Assembly (NCBI RefSeq): GCF_000282455.1
Contig: NZ_AKJG01000155.1
Span: 1 to 64,000 of the forward strand
DNA: 64,000 nt
Origin: Pseudomonas sp. GM74
Lineage (GTDB): Bacteria; Pseudomonadota; Gammaproteobacteria; Pseudomonadales; Pseudomonadaceae
Direction: 5' to 3'
Shown here: positions 9,087 to 18,579 of the stretch, in pieces
Numbering within the stretch: position 1 is the stretch's first letter
Layout of the letters: every line of letters begins with the position of its first letter
Translations under genes and position numbers: made by a program
Notes under the pieces: model-generated
Told to the model about the DNA's origin: nothing
Database searches by the model: none
Seen by the model: the letters and a program-made list of their open reading frames with translations, nothing else

Positions 9087-9468
9087 GTATTCACTCGTTC
9101 TTGAATAAAGGTTGGATGAGGTGGCGATGGGCCCGGCGCAACGCCGGTGCAGACAGGCTGCTCGATAGGCACAACTTAGCGAGAAGGGGGGGTGGGAGGA
9201 ATGCAACAAATACGAAAAGGGACGACTGTCTGTATGAAAGAGTGTTGCGAGAAAAAAGTATTCTTTCGGAACACGCTCAGGAGTTAGTCCAGCTCTGTAG
9301 TCTTTCGCGCGAAACGATGTAGGTTATTTCTGTTGTTTGATAGATAAAAAGCCCCGGCCCTTGAATACATTGAGGAGAGTAAAAACGAGGGTTTTTCAGG
9401 GTGTTGTGGAGGGTGGAGAACGACGCTATTTTCCGACTCTTCCAGCCACAAGTAGGAGGCTTCCCACA
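9087..9468. other. Divergent regulatory gap between fimbrial operon and LuxR-type regulator
   Basis: A 382-bp stretch with visibly lower GC than its flanks and no convincing gene. It must hold the promoters of both the fimbrial operon (minus) and the regulator (plus). I could not pick a confident -35/-10 pair. The only clear signal is the AGGAGG ribosome site at 9454-9459 for the regulator. Confidence 0.6.
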
Positions 9469-10095
9469 GTGCGAGTCGTAATTGCCGATGACCATTGCGT
9501 CGTTCGCATCGGTCTGCGGATGCTCATCAGTGCCAGCCGGCAATGTGAAATTGTGGGAGAGGCTGATGGTGTGGACAGCCTGATGAACCTGCTCGCAGAA
9601 ACGCCCTGTGATTTGTTGATTACCGATTTTGCCATGCCAGGCGGGCAGAATGCCGATGGTTTGAAAATGCTGAGTACGATTCAACGACGCTACCCGAAAC
9701 TGCCGATCATTTTGGTGACGATGTTCAGCAGTGCGACGACGGCGAGGGCGGCATTGGCTCAAAGGGTGTCCGCAATCGTCACCAAAGCCGACTCGGCAAA
9801 CGAACTGCTCCTGGCAATCAGCGCTGTGAGTAACGGACGACGCTACCTCAGTGAGCGCTTGCGCACGATGCTGACAAATACGAGCAGCCCGTTGCCCGAG
9901 TCGCGGTTGTCGGCCAAAGAGCATGAAGTGGTCCGGATGCTGGCCAGCGGCATGACCGTCAGCGAAATCGCCAGCCACTTCAAACGCAGCGTCTCAACCA
10001 TCAGCAAGCAAAAAAACATGGCCATGCTCAGGTTGGGCATCTCTACGGATGTCGATCTTTTCTCCTATGCCCGTGACAACGGAATGTCGCTCTAG
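9469..10095 (+). CDS. LuxR/NarL-type response regulator, divergent from fimbrial operon
   Basis: A 208-aa two-component regulator. The receiver domain (about 1-120) has the acidic pocket DD near residues 8-9, the phospho-acceptor region LLITDFAMPGG and the K of VTKAD. The LuxR helix-turn-helix (about 145-205) reads RLSAKEHEVVRMLASGMTVSEIASHF. The start is a GTG at 9469 placed 9 bp after a perfect AGGAGG; an in-frame ATG at 9337 would add 44 non-homologous residues. No histidine kinase is adjacent. It resembles the RcsB/BvgA branch, and the divergent layout suggests control of the fimbriae. Confidence 0.88.
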   Translation: MRVVIADDHCVVRIGLRMLISASRQCEIVGEADGVDSLMNLLAETPCDLLITDFAMPGGQNADGLKMLSTIQRRYPKLPIILVTMFSSATTARAALAQRVSAIVTKADSANELLLAISAVSNGRRYLSERLRTMLTNTSSPLPESRLSAKEHEVVRMLASGMTVSEIASHFKRSVSTISKQKNMAMLRLGISTDVDLFSYARDNGMSL

Positions 10096-10201
10096 GCCGG
10101 TGGTAGATAGACAGTCCCGATATTTGCGTGGCGAATGCCAATAGTGTTCAGCGCATTAACGGACTATCGTGCAGGCATTCTCAACTTTACGGAGCTTATG
10201 C

Positions 10202-10672
10202 ATGAGTGACGCCAACAGCGCATTGATTACCCGGTTCTATCAAGCGTTTCAGCGGCTGGATGCCGAGGCCATGAGCGCCTGTTATACCGATGACGTGGTA
10301 TTCAGTGACCCGGCGTTCGGTGAGCTGCGTGGCCGGGATGCCGGCGACATGTGGCGGATGCTCGCCACCCGTGCCAAGGATTTCTCCCTGACCTTCGATC
10401 ATGTCCGTGCCGATGATCGTGCCGGTAGCGCCCATTGGGTCGCGACTTATCTGTTCAGTCAGACCGGCAATACCGTGGTCAATGACATCCAGGCACGCTT
10501 TGTCTTTCGCGATGGCAAGATCTGCGAGCATCACGACAGTTTCGACCTGTGGACATGGTCGCGTCAGGCCCTGGGTTTCAAAGGCCTGTTGCTGGGCTGG
10601 ACGCCACTTGTTCGCAACGCCGTTCGCTCGCAGGCCCTGAAGGGGCTGAAGGCATTCCAGGCCAGTCGCTGA
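10202..10672 (+). CDS. SnoaL/NTF2-like nuclear transport factor 2 family protein
   Basis: A 156-aa cytoplasmic protein with the cone-shaped NTF2 fold pattern: N-terminal helices ([33 protein letters not shown]), then strands containing [12 protein letters not shown] and a C-terminal [18 protein letters not shown]. Such proteins are small-molecule isomerases or hydrolases, or binding proteins. No specific substrate can be assigned. The ATG at 10202 follows an ACGGAG site. Confidence 0.8.
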   Translation: MSDANSALITRFYQAFQRLDAEAMSACYTDDVVFSDPAFGELRGRDAGDMWRMLATRAKDFSLTFDHVRADDRAGSAHWVATYLFSQTGNTVVNDIQARFVFRDGKICEHHDSFDLWTWSRQALGFKGLLLGWTPLVRNAVRSQALKGLKAFQASR

Positions 10673-10712
10673 TAAGATCGCGGCCTGTTTCCTTTCAAGC
10701 CCTGATCGTTAC

Positions 10713-11033
10713 GTGACCACCCTCAGCGAAAGCCCTGTCGACGCCGACACCCCCGCGAGCAAAACCTGGTTCGTCTACCTCGTTCGCGCGGCCAACGGTT
10801 CGCTCTATTGTGGGATCAGCAATGATCCCGTGCGTCGCTTCGCCAAGCATCAAAGCGGCAAGGGCGCGCGATTCTTTCTTTCCAGCCCTGCAATGGCCCT
10901 GGTCTACACCGAACGCTGTCGTGACAAAAGCGATGCCTTGCGTCAGGAGCGGCTGATCAAAAAACTCAAGAAGAGCGCCAAGGAATGTCTGGTGGCGAGC
11001 GCAGCGAGCGCAGCCCCTGGCTTATCACTCTGA
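10713..11033 (+). CDS. GIY-YIG nuclease-superfamily protein (YhbQ/UPF0213 type)
   Basis: A 106-aa protein with a single GIY-YIG domain: [16 protein letters not shown] (GIY/YIG halves as VYL and YCG), then the conserved R of [14 protein letters not shown] and the Glu of the QERLIKKLK helix. This compact family includes E. coli YhbQ and is thought to act on nucleic acids, possibly in repair. The start is GTG at 10713. The alanine/serine-rich C-terminus ([10 protein letters not shown]) looks low in complexity. It lies 40 bp after the SnoaL-like gene. Confidence 0.85.
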   Translation: MTTLSESPVDADTPASKTWFVYLVRAANGSLYCGISNDPVRRFAKHQSGKGARFFLSSPAMALVYTERCRDKSDALRQERLIKKLKKSAKECLVASAASAAPGLSL

Positions 11034-11121
11034 CTGATCAGTTCCCATCAGGCGGATCTGTAGGCTGCCAGGTGATTGCGCGCTAAGCTGCTGGTTCCTG
11101 ATCCTTGCGGCGGAGCCGAGC

Positions 11122-12057
11122 ATGTCCGAGTTGATTCTGCATCATTACCCGACGTCCCCCTTTGCCGAGAAGGCCCGCCTGCTGCTGGGTTTCAAGGGTT
11201 TGTCCTGGCGTTCGGTGAAGATCTCGCCAGTGATGCCCAAACCGGATCTCACGGCGTTGACCGGTGGCTACCGCAAGACACCGGTGTTGCAGGTCGGTGC
11301 CGATATCTATTGCGACACGGCATTGATTGCCCGGCGACTGGAGCAGGAGAAAACCTTGCCGGCGTTCTTCCCGGAAGGTCAGGAAATGATCACCGCATCG
11401 TTTGCAACCTGGGCTGATTCGGTGGTGTTCCAGCATGCGGTCAGCCTGGTGTTCCAGCCGGAATCGATTGCCGTGCGCTTCGGTAATTTACCGCAGGAAG
11501 CGATCAAGGCGTTTCTGGCCGACCGTGCCGGTTTTTTCAATGGTGGTAGCGCGACAAAATTGTCTACCGAACAGGCCAGGCATCAGTGGCCAACGATCAT
11601 GTCGCGTCTGGAGCAACAGTTGCAGCGCGAGGAGGGTGACTACCTGTTTGGCGAGCCGTCGATTGCCGACTTCGCCCTGGCTCATTGCCTCTGGTTCCTC
11701 AAGGCCACGCCGGTGACGGCTCCACTGGTCGAAGCTTATCCGGCAGTCAATGCATGGCATGCACGGGTAATGGGCTTCGGTCATGGTGCTTCCAGCGAGA
11801 TGAGTTCCGAGGAGGCCCTGGCAGTGGCGCGCACGTCCACGCCAGCGGCCTTGCCGGATGAGCAATTTGTCGATCCCAATGGATTCAAGGCGGGGCAGCA
11901 GGTAGTGATCGCAGCCACGGACTACGGCGTGGATCCGGTGGCAGGGGAGTTGTTGTTTGCCGGCCGCGAAGAGCTGATTGTACGACGAGAGGACGAGCGT
12001 GGCGGCGTGGTGCATGTGCACTTCCCGCGGTTTGGTTTCCGGATCGAAGCCTGCTGA
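11122..12057 (+). CDS. Glutathione S-transferase family protein
   Basis: A 311-aa protein with an N-terminal thioredoxin-like GST domain (HHYPTSPFAEKARLLLGFKG; GGYRKTPVLQVGADIYCDT contains the cis-proline glutathione site and TPVLQ) and a helical C-terminal domain (EPSIADFALAH). About 90 extra residues follow the usual GST length (210-311: DEQFVDPNGFKAGQQVVIAATDYGVDPVAGEL), forming a small beta-rich tail known from proteobacterial members of this subgroup. The substrate is unknown. Confidence 0.85.
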   Translation: MSELILHHYPTSPFAEKARLLLGFKGLSWRSVKISPVMPKPDLTALTGGYRKTPVLQVGADIYCDTALIARRLEQEKTLPAFFPEGQEMITASFATWADSVVFQHAVSLVFQPESIAVRFGNLPQEAIKAFLADRAGFFNGGSATKLSTEQARHQWPTIMSRLEQQLQREEGDYLFGEPSIADFALAHCLWFLKATPVTAPLVEAYPAVNAWHARVMGFGHGASSEMSSEEALAVARTSTPAALPDEQFVDPNGFKAGQQVVIAATDYGVDPVAGELLFAGREELIVRREDERGGVVHVHFPRFGFRIEAC

Positions 12058-12066
12058 AAAAAAACT

Positions 12067-12094
12067 TGTGGGAGCGAGCAGACTCGCCCCCACA
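12067..12094. repeat. Single REP-like hairpin between convergent genes
   Basis: TGTGGGAGCGAG pairs with CTCGCCCCCACA around a 4-base loop, between the GST and glutaredoxin stops. The sequence is half of the GTGGGAGCGAG REP unit and could also terminate transcription in both directions. Confidence 0.6.
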
Positions 12095-12095
12095 G

Positions 12096-12446
12096 TTACT
12101 TCAGTGCCGCCAGAATCGCATCCGGGTCATACCCGCGAATCAGCGTCCCGTTCACATCGATGATCGGAATTCCACCACCGCCCAGTGCCTGATAGTCCCC
12201 GCGCGCGACGGCATCCTTCTCGATGTCGAACTCCTTGTACGCAATGCCTTTCTGATCGAGGAAGCGCCGGGTCAACTTGCAGTAACCACACCATTCGGTG
12301 GCGTAGAGCACGACGTTGGCCTTGGCCTGGGTCTGCGCCGGCACCACTTGCGATGGATTGAACACCCGCTCGATCTTGCCCCAGTTCTGATAGGCCACGA
12401 CCACCAGCAGGATCAGCAGGAATTTCTTCAGTACGCCGCCGAGCAT
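12096..12446 (-). CDS. Membrane-anchored glutaredoxin-family protein
   Basis: A 116-aa protein with an N-terminal hydrophobic anchor (about residues 5-22, LKKFLLILLVVVAYQNW) followed by a glutaredoxin fold: the redox motif is CGYC (WCGYCKLTRRFL), the cis-proline segment GGIPIIDVNG is present, and RGYDPDAILAAL closes the domain. It probably acts in the periplasm or at the membrane face as a dithiol reductant; that location is inferred from the anchor. Its ATG overlaps the ndpA stop by one base (TGATG), so the two are translationally coupled. Confidence 0.88.
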   Translation of the reverse strand: MLGGVLKKFLLILLVVVAYQNWGKIERVFNPSQVVPAQTQAKANVVLYATEWCGYCKLTRRFLDQKGIAYKEFDIEKDAVARGDYQALGGGGIPIIDVNGTLIRGYDPDAILAALK

Positions 12447-13450
12447 CAGTTGCGACGCTTGAGCTGGTCGGTGAGCGAAGTGGGCAGGCCCTTGATGATC
12501 AACGTGCCGGCTTCTTCGTCGTACTCGATCTTCGAGCCCAGCAGGTGCGCTTCGAAACTGATCGACAGGCCTTCGGCGCGGCCAGTGAATCGGCGGAACT
12601 GGTTCAGGGTGCGTTTATCGGCCGGGATTTCCGGCGACAGGCCGTAATCCTTGTTGCGGATGTGATCGTAGAAGGCCTTCGGGCGTTCTTCGTCGATCAG
12701 CCCCGACAATTCTTCCAGGCCCATCGGCTCACCGAGCTTGGCCTGGCTGCTGGCGTAATCCACCAGGGTCTTGGTCTTCTCGCGGGCGTCGTCTTCCGGC
12801 AGGTCTTCGCTTTCAACGAAATCGCTGAAGGCCTTGAGCAGGGTACGGGTTTCACCCGGACCGTCGACGCCTTCCTGGCAGCCAATGAAGTCGCGGAAAT
12901 ACTCCGAAACCTTTTTCCCGTTCTTGCCTTTGATGAACGAAATGTATTGCTTGGATTGTTTGTTGTTCTGCCACTCGGAAACGTTGATCCGCGCCGCCAG
13001 GTGCAACTGGCCAAGGTCCAGGTGACGGGACGGGGTCACGTCCAGTTCATCGGTCACGGCCACGCCTTCACTGTGGTGCAGCAGGGCGATGGCCAGGTAG
13101 TCGGTCATGCCTTGCTGGTAGTGTGCGAACAATACATGGCCGCCGACGGACAGATTCGATTCTTCCATCAGTTTTTGCAGGTGCTCGACCGCCACGCGGC
13201 TGAATGCAGTGAAATCCTGGCCGCCCTCGAGGTACTCCTTCAGCCAGCCGCTGAACGGGAACGCGCCGGATTCCGGATGGAAAAGGCCCCAGGCTTTACC
13301 CTGTTTGGCGTTATAGCTTTCGTTGAGGTCGGCGAGCATGTTCTCGATGGCCGCGGACTCAGCCAGTTCAGAGTCACGGGCGTGGAGAACTGCAGGTGTG
13401 CCGTCGGGTTTTTTGTCGATCAGGTGGACGATGCAATGACGGATCGGCAT
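12446..13450 (-). CDS. ndpA: Nucleoid-associated protein NdpA/YejK
   Basis: A 334-aa protein of the YejK family, a nucleoid-bound factor that in E. coli interacts with topoisomerases. The family N-terminus ([17 protein letters not shown]) is intact, as are [22 protein letters not shown] and the C-terminal [13 protein letters not shown]. The ATG at 13450 is chosen because homologues start at MPIRH; 62 extra upstream codons are not conserved-looking. Its length is normal for pseudomonads. Confidence 0.92.
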   Translation of the reverse strand: MPIRHCIVHLIDKKPDGTPAVLHARDSELAESAAIENMLADLNESYNAKQGKAWGLFHPESGAFPFSGWLKEYLEGGQDFTAFSRVAVEHLQKLMEESNLSVGGHVLFAHYQQGMTDYLAIALLHHSEGVAVTDELDVTPSRHLDLGQLHLAARINVSEWQNNKQSKQYISFIKGKNGKKVSEYFRDFIGCQEGVDGPGETRTLLKAFSDFVESEDLPEDDAREKTKTLVDYASSQAKLGEPMGLEELSGLIDEERPKAFYDHIRNKDYGLSPEIPADKRTLNQFRRFTGRAEGLSISFEAHLLGSKIEYDEEAGTLIIKGLPTSLTDQLKRRN

Positions 13451-13846
13451 GGGCTTCTCGGCTGAATGAAGAGAGGAGGGCGTGCTCCCCCGAAAAAGCG
13501 CCCAGTGTACCGCAACCACTGGTTTTGGCGCGGTACGAAGGGCAATTGACGGGCGACCGACGGCGCTTATGCAGTTTTTTCCTGTTTTAGCGCAATAAAG
13601 CTGACCAAATGGGTAGCTAGAGGCGGATATTTCCACGTCTGTGTGCTAGCTTTGCCCGGTCTTGCGCGAAGTCACTGCGTTAAGCGTGCAGTCAGCATTT
13701 GTCAGGTCGAACCAAACCCTGATTTCGGTATCTATAACCCCGATCCCGAGGTTATTTGGCCGAGGGTGCCAGATCCAGAAGATCGGGCTCGATGGCTGAC
13801 ATTGCACTCTGCAATCCATATGAATTTGATAGGGAAGGAACACTAA
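13451..13846. other. Divergent intergenic region ndpA / hupN
   Basis: 396 bp holding the promoters of ndpA (minus) and hupN (plus). A TATAAC at 13733-13738 is a possible -10 for hupN but has no good -35. A short open frame (13643-13846) is not supported as a gene. An AAGGAA ribosome site sits directly before hupN. Confidence 0.5.
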
Positions 13847-14128
13847 ATGGCTCTTACTAAAGACCAACTGATCGCCGACATCGCTGAAGCTATCGACGCG
13901 CCGAAAACCACCGCGCGTAACGCTCTGGACCAACTGGGCCAAATCGTTGCCGATCAGCTGGAAAACGGCGGCGAAATCACTCTGCCAGGTATCGGCAAAC
14001 TGAAAGTGACTGAGCGCCCTGCCCGTACTGGCCGTAACCCTTCGACTGGCGCTGCCATCGAAATCGCTGCCAAGAAAGTGATCAAGCTGGTTGTGGCCAA
14101 AGGCCTGACCGACGCTGTTAACAAGTAA
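13847..14128 (+). CDS. hupN: HU-family DNA-binding protein (HupN-type)
   Basis: A 93-aa histone-like protein that bends and compacts DNA. The HU/IHF signature is present: ALTKDQLIADIAEA start, the dimer core with GIGKLKV, and the DNA-binding beta-arm with the intercalating proline region (RPARTGRNPSTGAAIEI). Pseudomonads carry three HU paralogues; the sequence best matches my memory of HupN of P. putida. It is monocistronic, with its own terminator. Confidence 0.88.
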   Translation: MALTKDQLIADIAEAIDAPKTTARNALDQLGQIVADQLENGGEITLPGIGKLKVTERPARTGRNPSTGAAIEIAAKKVIKLVVAKGLTDAVNK

Positions 14129-14136
14129 GACTTGTT

Positions 14137-14178
14137 AAAAAAAACCGTGCACCGGAGCGATCCGGGCACGGTTTTTTT
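14137..14178. terminator. Bidirectional terminator hupN / rlmF
   Basis: An A-rich then T-rich flanked stem (ACCGTGCaCCGG / CCGGGCACGGT) followed by seven Ts lies 9 bp after hupN and can also serve the convergent rlmF transcript. Confidence 0.85.
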
Positions 14179-14199
14179 GTGGGCGCGATAAAGCGCTCA

Positions 14200-15228
14200 C
14201 TACGCTGAAGCGGTGCTCCATTGTGCCTGACGCCAGGCCTGTTGCTGCGCTTGGGTCTGGAAGGTCCAGGCGACGAAGCGGCTCTGCTTCTGTCCCTGAC
14301 CCATTTCCACCACCCGACTGTCCAGCGCTCCGGCCTTGGTCAGGGCATTCTGGATTGCCGGCAGGTTCGACGCTTTCGACACCAGCGTGCTGAACCACAG
14401 CACTTGTTGTGCCACGTGCGCACTTTCGCTGATCAGTTGCGTGACGAAACGCACCTCCCCGCCCTCACACCACAATTCCGCCGCTTGTCCGCCAAAGTTC
14501 AACACCGGCAGCTTGCGTTTTGGATCGGCCTTGCCCAGGGCGCGCCATTTGCGCGTGCTGCCCCGCGTAGCCTCGTCCAGCGAGGCGTGGAATGGTGGGT
14601 TGCACATGGTCAGGTCAAAGCGCTCAGTGCTCTCCAGCAAGCCTGTGAGGATCTGCTTGGGGTTGCTCTGCTGGCGTACCTGGATTGCTTTGTTCAGGCC
14701 ATTGGATTGAATGATGGCCTTCGCCGCAGCGATGGCGGTCCCATCGATATCGGAACCGAGAAAATGCCAGCGATAGTCGCTGTAGCCGATCAGCGGATAC
14801 ACGCAGTTGGCGCCCATGCCGATGTCCAGCACCTTCACGGCGGCGCCACGGGGAATCACGCCGTCATTGCCGCTGGCCAGCAGGTCGGCGAGGAAGTGCA
14901 CGTAATCGGCACGGCCTGGCACCGGTGGGCACAGGTAGTCGGCCGGAATGTCCCAGTGAGCGATGCCGTAGAACGACTTGAGAAGCGCCCGATTGAACAC
15001 CCGCACGGCTTCCGGGCTGGCGAAGTCGATGCTTTCCTTGCCGTACGGATTGATGATCACGAACTTCTTCAGTTCCGGGGCGCTTTTGATCAGCGCCGGA
15101 AAGTCGTAGCGACCCTGATGGCGATTGCGCGGGTGCAGGCTGGCCTTCTCCTTCGGAGCGACGGCCGTGGCCGGGGTCTTCGGGGCAGGCTTTTTGCGCG
15201 CAGGCTTGGGGGAGCGGGGGGCGGTCAT
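14200..15228 (-). CDS. rlmF: 23S rRNA (adenine-1618-N6)-methyltransferase RlmF
   Basis: A 342-aa SAM-dependent methyltransferase acting on A1618 of 23S rRNA. The catalytic NPPF motif ([15 protein letters not shown]) and the SAM-binding [15 protein letters not shown] are clear, and the family start [12 protein letters not shown] is at about residue 31. The first 30 residues are a basic Pro/Lys/Ala-rich tail ([15 protein letters not shown]) that probably aids RNA binding. The ATG at 15228 is the first before this tail. Confidence 0.92.
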   Translation of the reverse strand: MTAPRSPKPARKKPAPKTPATAVAPKEKASLHPRNRHQGRYDFPALIKSAPELKKFVIINPYGKESIDFASPEAVRVFNRALLKSFYGIAHWDIPADYLCPPVPGRADYVHFLADLLASGNDGVIPRGAAVKVLDIGMGANCVYPLIGYSDYRWHFLGSDIDGTAIAAAKAIIQSNGLNKAIQVRQQSNPKQILTGLLESTERFDLTMCNPPFHASLDEATRGSTRKWRALGKADPKRKLPVLNFGGQAAELWCEGGEVRFVTQLISESAHVAQQVLWFSTLVSKASNLPAIQNALTKAGALDSRVVEMGQGQKQSRFVAWTFQTQAQQQAWRQAQWSTASA

Positions 15229-15318
15229 GGCGGTGGTCGATTCGGGTATGGCTGAAAGTGGCGGGCATTGTCCCACATCCGGCCAATGTGAACCCAACTG
15301 TAGCAATCAGCACATAAC

Positions 15319-15413
15319 CCTGTGGGAGCGAGCTTGCTCGCGATGGCGGTGTGTCAGACAACACATATGTTGGATGTGATGGCCTCATCGCGGGCAAGCC
15401 CGCTCCCACAGGG
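15319..15413. repeat. REP pair (GTGGGAGCGAGCTTGCTCGC type)
   Basis: Two inverted REP units, GTGGGAGCGAGCTTGCTCGC at about 15322 and its partner GCGGGCAAGCCCGCTCCCAC ending near 15410, are separated by about 50 bases. It lies upstream of rlmF and downstream of valS, both of which read leftward. Confidence 0.85.
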
Positions 15414-15446
15414 ATCGTCTTTGGTTAGTCGGGAAGTGGCAGGCAC

Positions 15447-15479
15447 AAAAAAGGGAGGCCACTTGGGCCTCCCTTTTTC
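15447..15479 (-). terminator. Intrinsic terminator after valS
   Basis: AAAAAGGGAGGCC-ACTTG-GGCCTCCCTTTTT forms a G+C-rich stem followed, in the minus-strand direction, by a T run. It begins 15 bp past the valS stop. Confidence 0.9.
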
Positions 15480-15493
15480 ATTGCGATCTGCCG

Positions 15494-18340
15494 TTACAGG
15501 CTGGCAATTCGCGCATGCTGCTCGGCCAGCTTGCCCAGGGCCTGTTCGGCCTCGGCCAGTTTGGCGCGTTCTTTCTCGATGACTTCGGCTGGGGCCTTGT
15601 CAACGAAACCGGCGTTGGACAGCTTGCCGCCGACACGTTGCACTTCACCTTGCAGACGCTGGATTTCCTTGTCCAGGCGCGCCAGTTCTGCACCCTTGTC
15701 GATCAACCCGGCCATTGGCACCAGCACTTCCATCTCGCCGACCAGCGCGGTGGCGGACAGCGGTGCTTCTTCGCCAGCAGCCAGCACGGTGATCGATTCG
15801 AGGCGCGCCAGCTTCTTCAGCAGGGCTTCGTTCTCGGTCAGGCGACGCTGATCTTCGGCGCTGACGTTCTTCAGGAACAGCGGCAGCGGTTTGCCCGGGC
15901 CGATGTTCATTTCGCCACGGATGTTACGGGTGCCGAGCATCAGGCCCTTGAGCCATTCGATGTCGTCTTCGGCCGCCTGATCGATGCGTGTTTCGTTGGC
16001 CACCGGCCAAGGTTGCAGCATGATCGTCTTGCCTTCGATGCCCGCCAGCGGCGCGATGCGCTGCCAGATTTCTTCGGTGATGAACGGCATGAACGGGTGC
16101 GCCAGGCGCAGGGCCACTTCCAGTACGCGCACCAGGGTGCGACGGGTGCCGCGCTGGCGTTCGACCGGTGCGTTTTCGTCCCACAGCACAGGCTTGGACA
16201 GTTCCAGGTACCAGTCGCAATACTGGTTCCAGATGAACTCGTACAGGGCTTGCGCGGCCAGGTCGAAACGGAACTGGTCGAGTTGGCGGGTCACTTCGGC
16301 TTCGGTGCGTTGCAGCTGCGAAATGATCCAGCGATCGGCCAGGGACAGTTCATAGGCTTCGCCGTTCTGGCCGCAGTCTTCGCCCTTGTCCAGCACGTAG
16401 CGCGCCGCGTTCCAGATCTTGTTGCAGAAGTTGCGATAGCCTTCGACGCGGCCCATGTCGAACTTGATGTCGCGACCGGTGGACGCCAGCGAGCAGAAGG
16501 TGAAGCGCAGGGCGTCGGTGCCGTAGCTGGCGATGCCTTCGGCGAACTCGTCGCGGGTCTGCTTCTCGATCTTCTTCGCCAGTTTCGGCTGCATCATGCC
16601 GGAGGTGCGTTTCTGCACCAGGGCTTCGAGCTCGATGCCGTCGATGATGTCCAGCGGGTCCAGGACGTTGCCCTTGGACTTGGACATCTTCTGGCCCTGG
16701 CCGTCACGCACCAGGCCGTGAACGTACACGGTCTTGAACGGAACCTGTGGCGTGCCGTCTTCGTTTTTCACCAAGTGCATGGTGAGCATGATCATCCGGG
16801 CAACCCAGAAGAAAATGATGTCGAAGCCAGTCACCAGGACATCGGTGGAGTGGAATTTCTTCAGGAACTCGGTTTTTTCCGGCCAGCCGAGGGTGGAGAA
16901 CGTCCACAGGCCCGAGCTGAACCAAGTGTCGAGAACGTCGTTGTCCTGTTGCAGCGCGACGTCCTGGCCAATGTTGTGCCTGGCACGCACTTCGGCTTCG
17001 TCGCGACCGACGTAGACCTTGCCCGACTCGTCGTACCAGGCCGGAATCCGGTGGCCCCACCACAGTTGACGGCTGATGCACCAGTCCTGGATGTCGCGCA
17101 TCCACGAGAAGTACATGTTTTCGTACTGTTTCGGCACGAACTGGATGCGGCCGTCTTCAACGGCGGCAATCGCAGGCTCGGCCAATGGCTTGGTGGACAC
17201 GTACCACTGGTCGGTCAGCCAAGGCTCGATGACGGTGCCGGAGCGGTCGCCTTTCGGCACTTTCAGGGCGTGATCGTCAACGCTGACCAACAGGCCGGCA
17301 GCGTCGAACGCGGCCACGATCCGCTTGCGCGCTTCGAAGCGGTCGAGACCGGCGTATTCGGCCGGGATCTTGCCGTCGATGGTTTCGTTCAGCGTGCCGT
17401 CGAGGTTGAACACCTGGCAAGCCGGCAGGACTGCTGCGTTCTTGTCGAAGATGTTCAGCAGCGGCAGGTTGTGGCGCTTGCCGACTTCGTAGTCGTTGAA
17501 GTCGTGGGCCGGGGTGATTTTCACGCAGCCGGTGCCGAATTCAGGGTCGCAGTAATCGTCGGCGACGATCGGGATGCGGCGGCCAACCAGTGGCAGCTCG
17601 ACAAATTTGCCGATCAGGGCTTTGTAGCGTTCATCGTTCGGGTTAACGGCCACGGCGGAGTCGCCGAGCATGGTTTCCGGGCGAGTGGTCGCGACGATCA
17701 GGAAATCGTTGCCTTCAGCGGTCTTGGCGCCGTCGGCCAGCGGGTACTTCAGGTTCCACAGGAAACCTTTCTCGTCGTGGTTCTCCACTTCGAGGTCGGA
17801 AATCGCCGTGTGCAGCTTGGTGTCCCAGTTGACCAGGCGCTTGCCGCGGTAGATCAGGCCGTCTTCGTGCAGGCGTACGAAAGCTTCTTTAACGGCTTCC
17901 GAGAGACCGTCGTCCATGGTGAAGCGCTCGCGGCTCCAATCTACGGACGAACCGAGGCGACGGATCTGACGGCTGATGTTGCCACCGGACTCGTCCTTCC
18001 ACTCCCAGACTTTCTCAAGGAATTTCTCGCGGCCCAGGTCATGGCGGCTCTGGCCCTTGGCTTCGAGCTGACGCTCGACCAGCATCTGCGTGGCGATACC
18101 GGCGTGGTCGGTGCCCGGCTGCCACAGGGTGTTGCGACCCTGCATGCGGCGGAAACGGATCAGGGCGTCCATGATCGCGTTGTTGAAGCCGTGACCCATG
18201 TGCAGGCTGCCGGTGACGTTCGGCGGCGGGATCATGATGGTGTAGGACTCGCCCGCGCCTTGCGGGGCGAAGTAATTCTCTGACTCCCAGGTGTTGTACC
18301 AGGAAGTTTCAATGGCGTGCGGCTGGTAGGTCTTATCCAT
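15494..18340 (-). CDS. valS: Valyl-tRNA synthetase
   Basis: A 948-aa class I aminoacyl-tRNA synthetase charging tRNA-Val. The HIGH motif is HMGH at 47-50 ([14 protein letters not shown]), KMSKS is at 551-555, the CP1 editing domain lies between ([10 protein letters not shown]), and a C-terminal coiled-coil tRNA-binding arm begins near residue 880 ([16 protein letters not shown]). Length is typical. It is transcribed alone and has its own terminator. Confidence 0.97.
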   Translation of the reverse strand: MDKTYQPHAIETSWYNTWESENYFAPQGAGESYTIMIPPPNVTGSLHMGHGFNNAIMDALIRFRRMQGRNTLWQPGTDHAGIATQMLVERQLEAKGQSRHDLGREKFLEKVWEWKDESGGNISRQIRRLGSSVDWSRERFTMDDGLSEAVKEAFVRLHEDGLIYRGKRLVNWDTKLHTAISDLEVENHDEKGFLWNLKYPLADGAKTAEGNDFLIVATTRPETMLGDSAVAVNPNDERYKALIGKFVELPLVGRRIPIVADDYCDPEFGTGCVKITPAHDFNDYEVGKRHNLPLLNIFDKNAAVLPACQVFNLDGTLNETIDGKIPAEYAGLDRFEARKRIVAAFDAAGLLVSVDDHALKVPKGDRSGTVIEPWLTDQWYVSTKPLAEPAIAAVEDGRIQFVPKQYENMYFSWMRDIQDWCISRQLWWGHRIPAWYDESGKVYVGRDEAEVRARHNIGQDVALQQDNDVLDTWFSSGLWTFSTLGWPEKTEFLKKFHSTDVLVTGFDIIFFWVARMIMLTMHLVKNEDGTPQVPFKTVYVHGLVRDGQGQKMSKSKGNVLDPLDIIDGIELEALVQKRTSGMMQPKLAKKIEKQTRDEFAEGIASYGTDALRFTFCSLASTGRDIKFDMGRVEGYRNFCNKIWNAARYVLDKGEDCGQNGEAYELSLADRWIISQLQRTEAEVTRQLDQFRFDLAAQALYEFIWNQYCDWYLELSKPVLWDENAPVERQRGTRRTLVRVLEVALRLAHPFMPFITEEIWQRIAPLAGIEGKTIMLQPWPVANETRIDQAAEDDIEWLKGLMLGTRNIRGEMNIGPGKPLPLFLKNVSAEDQRRLTENEALLKKLARLESITVLAAGEEAPLSATALVGEMEVLVPMAGLIDKGAELARLDKEIQRLQGEVQRVGGKLSNAGFVDKAPAEVIEKERAKLAEAEQALGKLAEQHARIASL

Positions 18341-18480
18341 GCGCGGCGGGACCCTATTGGCATTTATTCAGGAAAAGCCGGGAAGTATAGCGGGGATGAG
18401 CCGATGCGCGTATAGCGAGGTGACAATGGGTGGGGGGAAAGTTGTGATTGTTTGGTGGCTATTGCGTCAGTTATGGCCCC

Positions 18481-18574
18481 TTCGCGGGCAAGCCCGCTCC
18501 CACAGGACTTTTTGTCGAACCACTATTTTGTGATCGACACTGATCCTGTGGGAGCGGGCTTGCCCGCGAAAGCG
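18481..18574. repeat. REP pair (GCGGGCAAGCCCGCTCCCAC type)
   Basis: An inverted pair, TTCGCGGGCAAGCCCGCTCC and its complement, with about 40 bases between units. It ends only six bases before the stop codon of the MHS transporter gene, in the gap upstream of valS. Confidence 0.85.
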
Positions 18575-18579
18575 ATCTG

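Noticed and set aside
9053-9322. 89-codon plus-strand frame opposite the pilin-like gene start
   Set aside because: Overlaps the signal peptide region of the certain minus-strand gene and has no coding signal.
13643-13846. 67-codon frame ending just before hupN
   Set aside because: Ends at the hupN ribosome site, poor codon use, no homology I recognise; the region is better explained as promoter/leader.
15319-15413. Repeated palindromes considered as a CRISPR array
   Set aside because: Only two inverted units per locus, scattered through the genome, no regularly spaced direct repeats and no cas genes: REP doublets.
15515-18283. 922-codon open frame antisense to valS
   Set aside because: It mirrors valS codon by codon in a high-GC gene; the product has no recognisable domain and valS is certain. 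Long antisense frames are expected in Pseudomonas.
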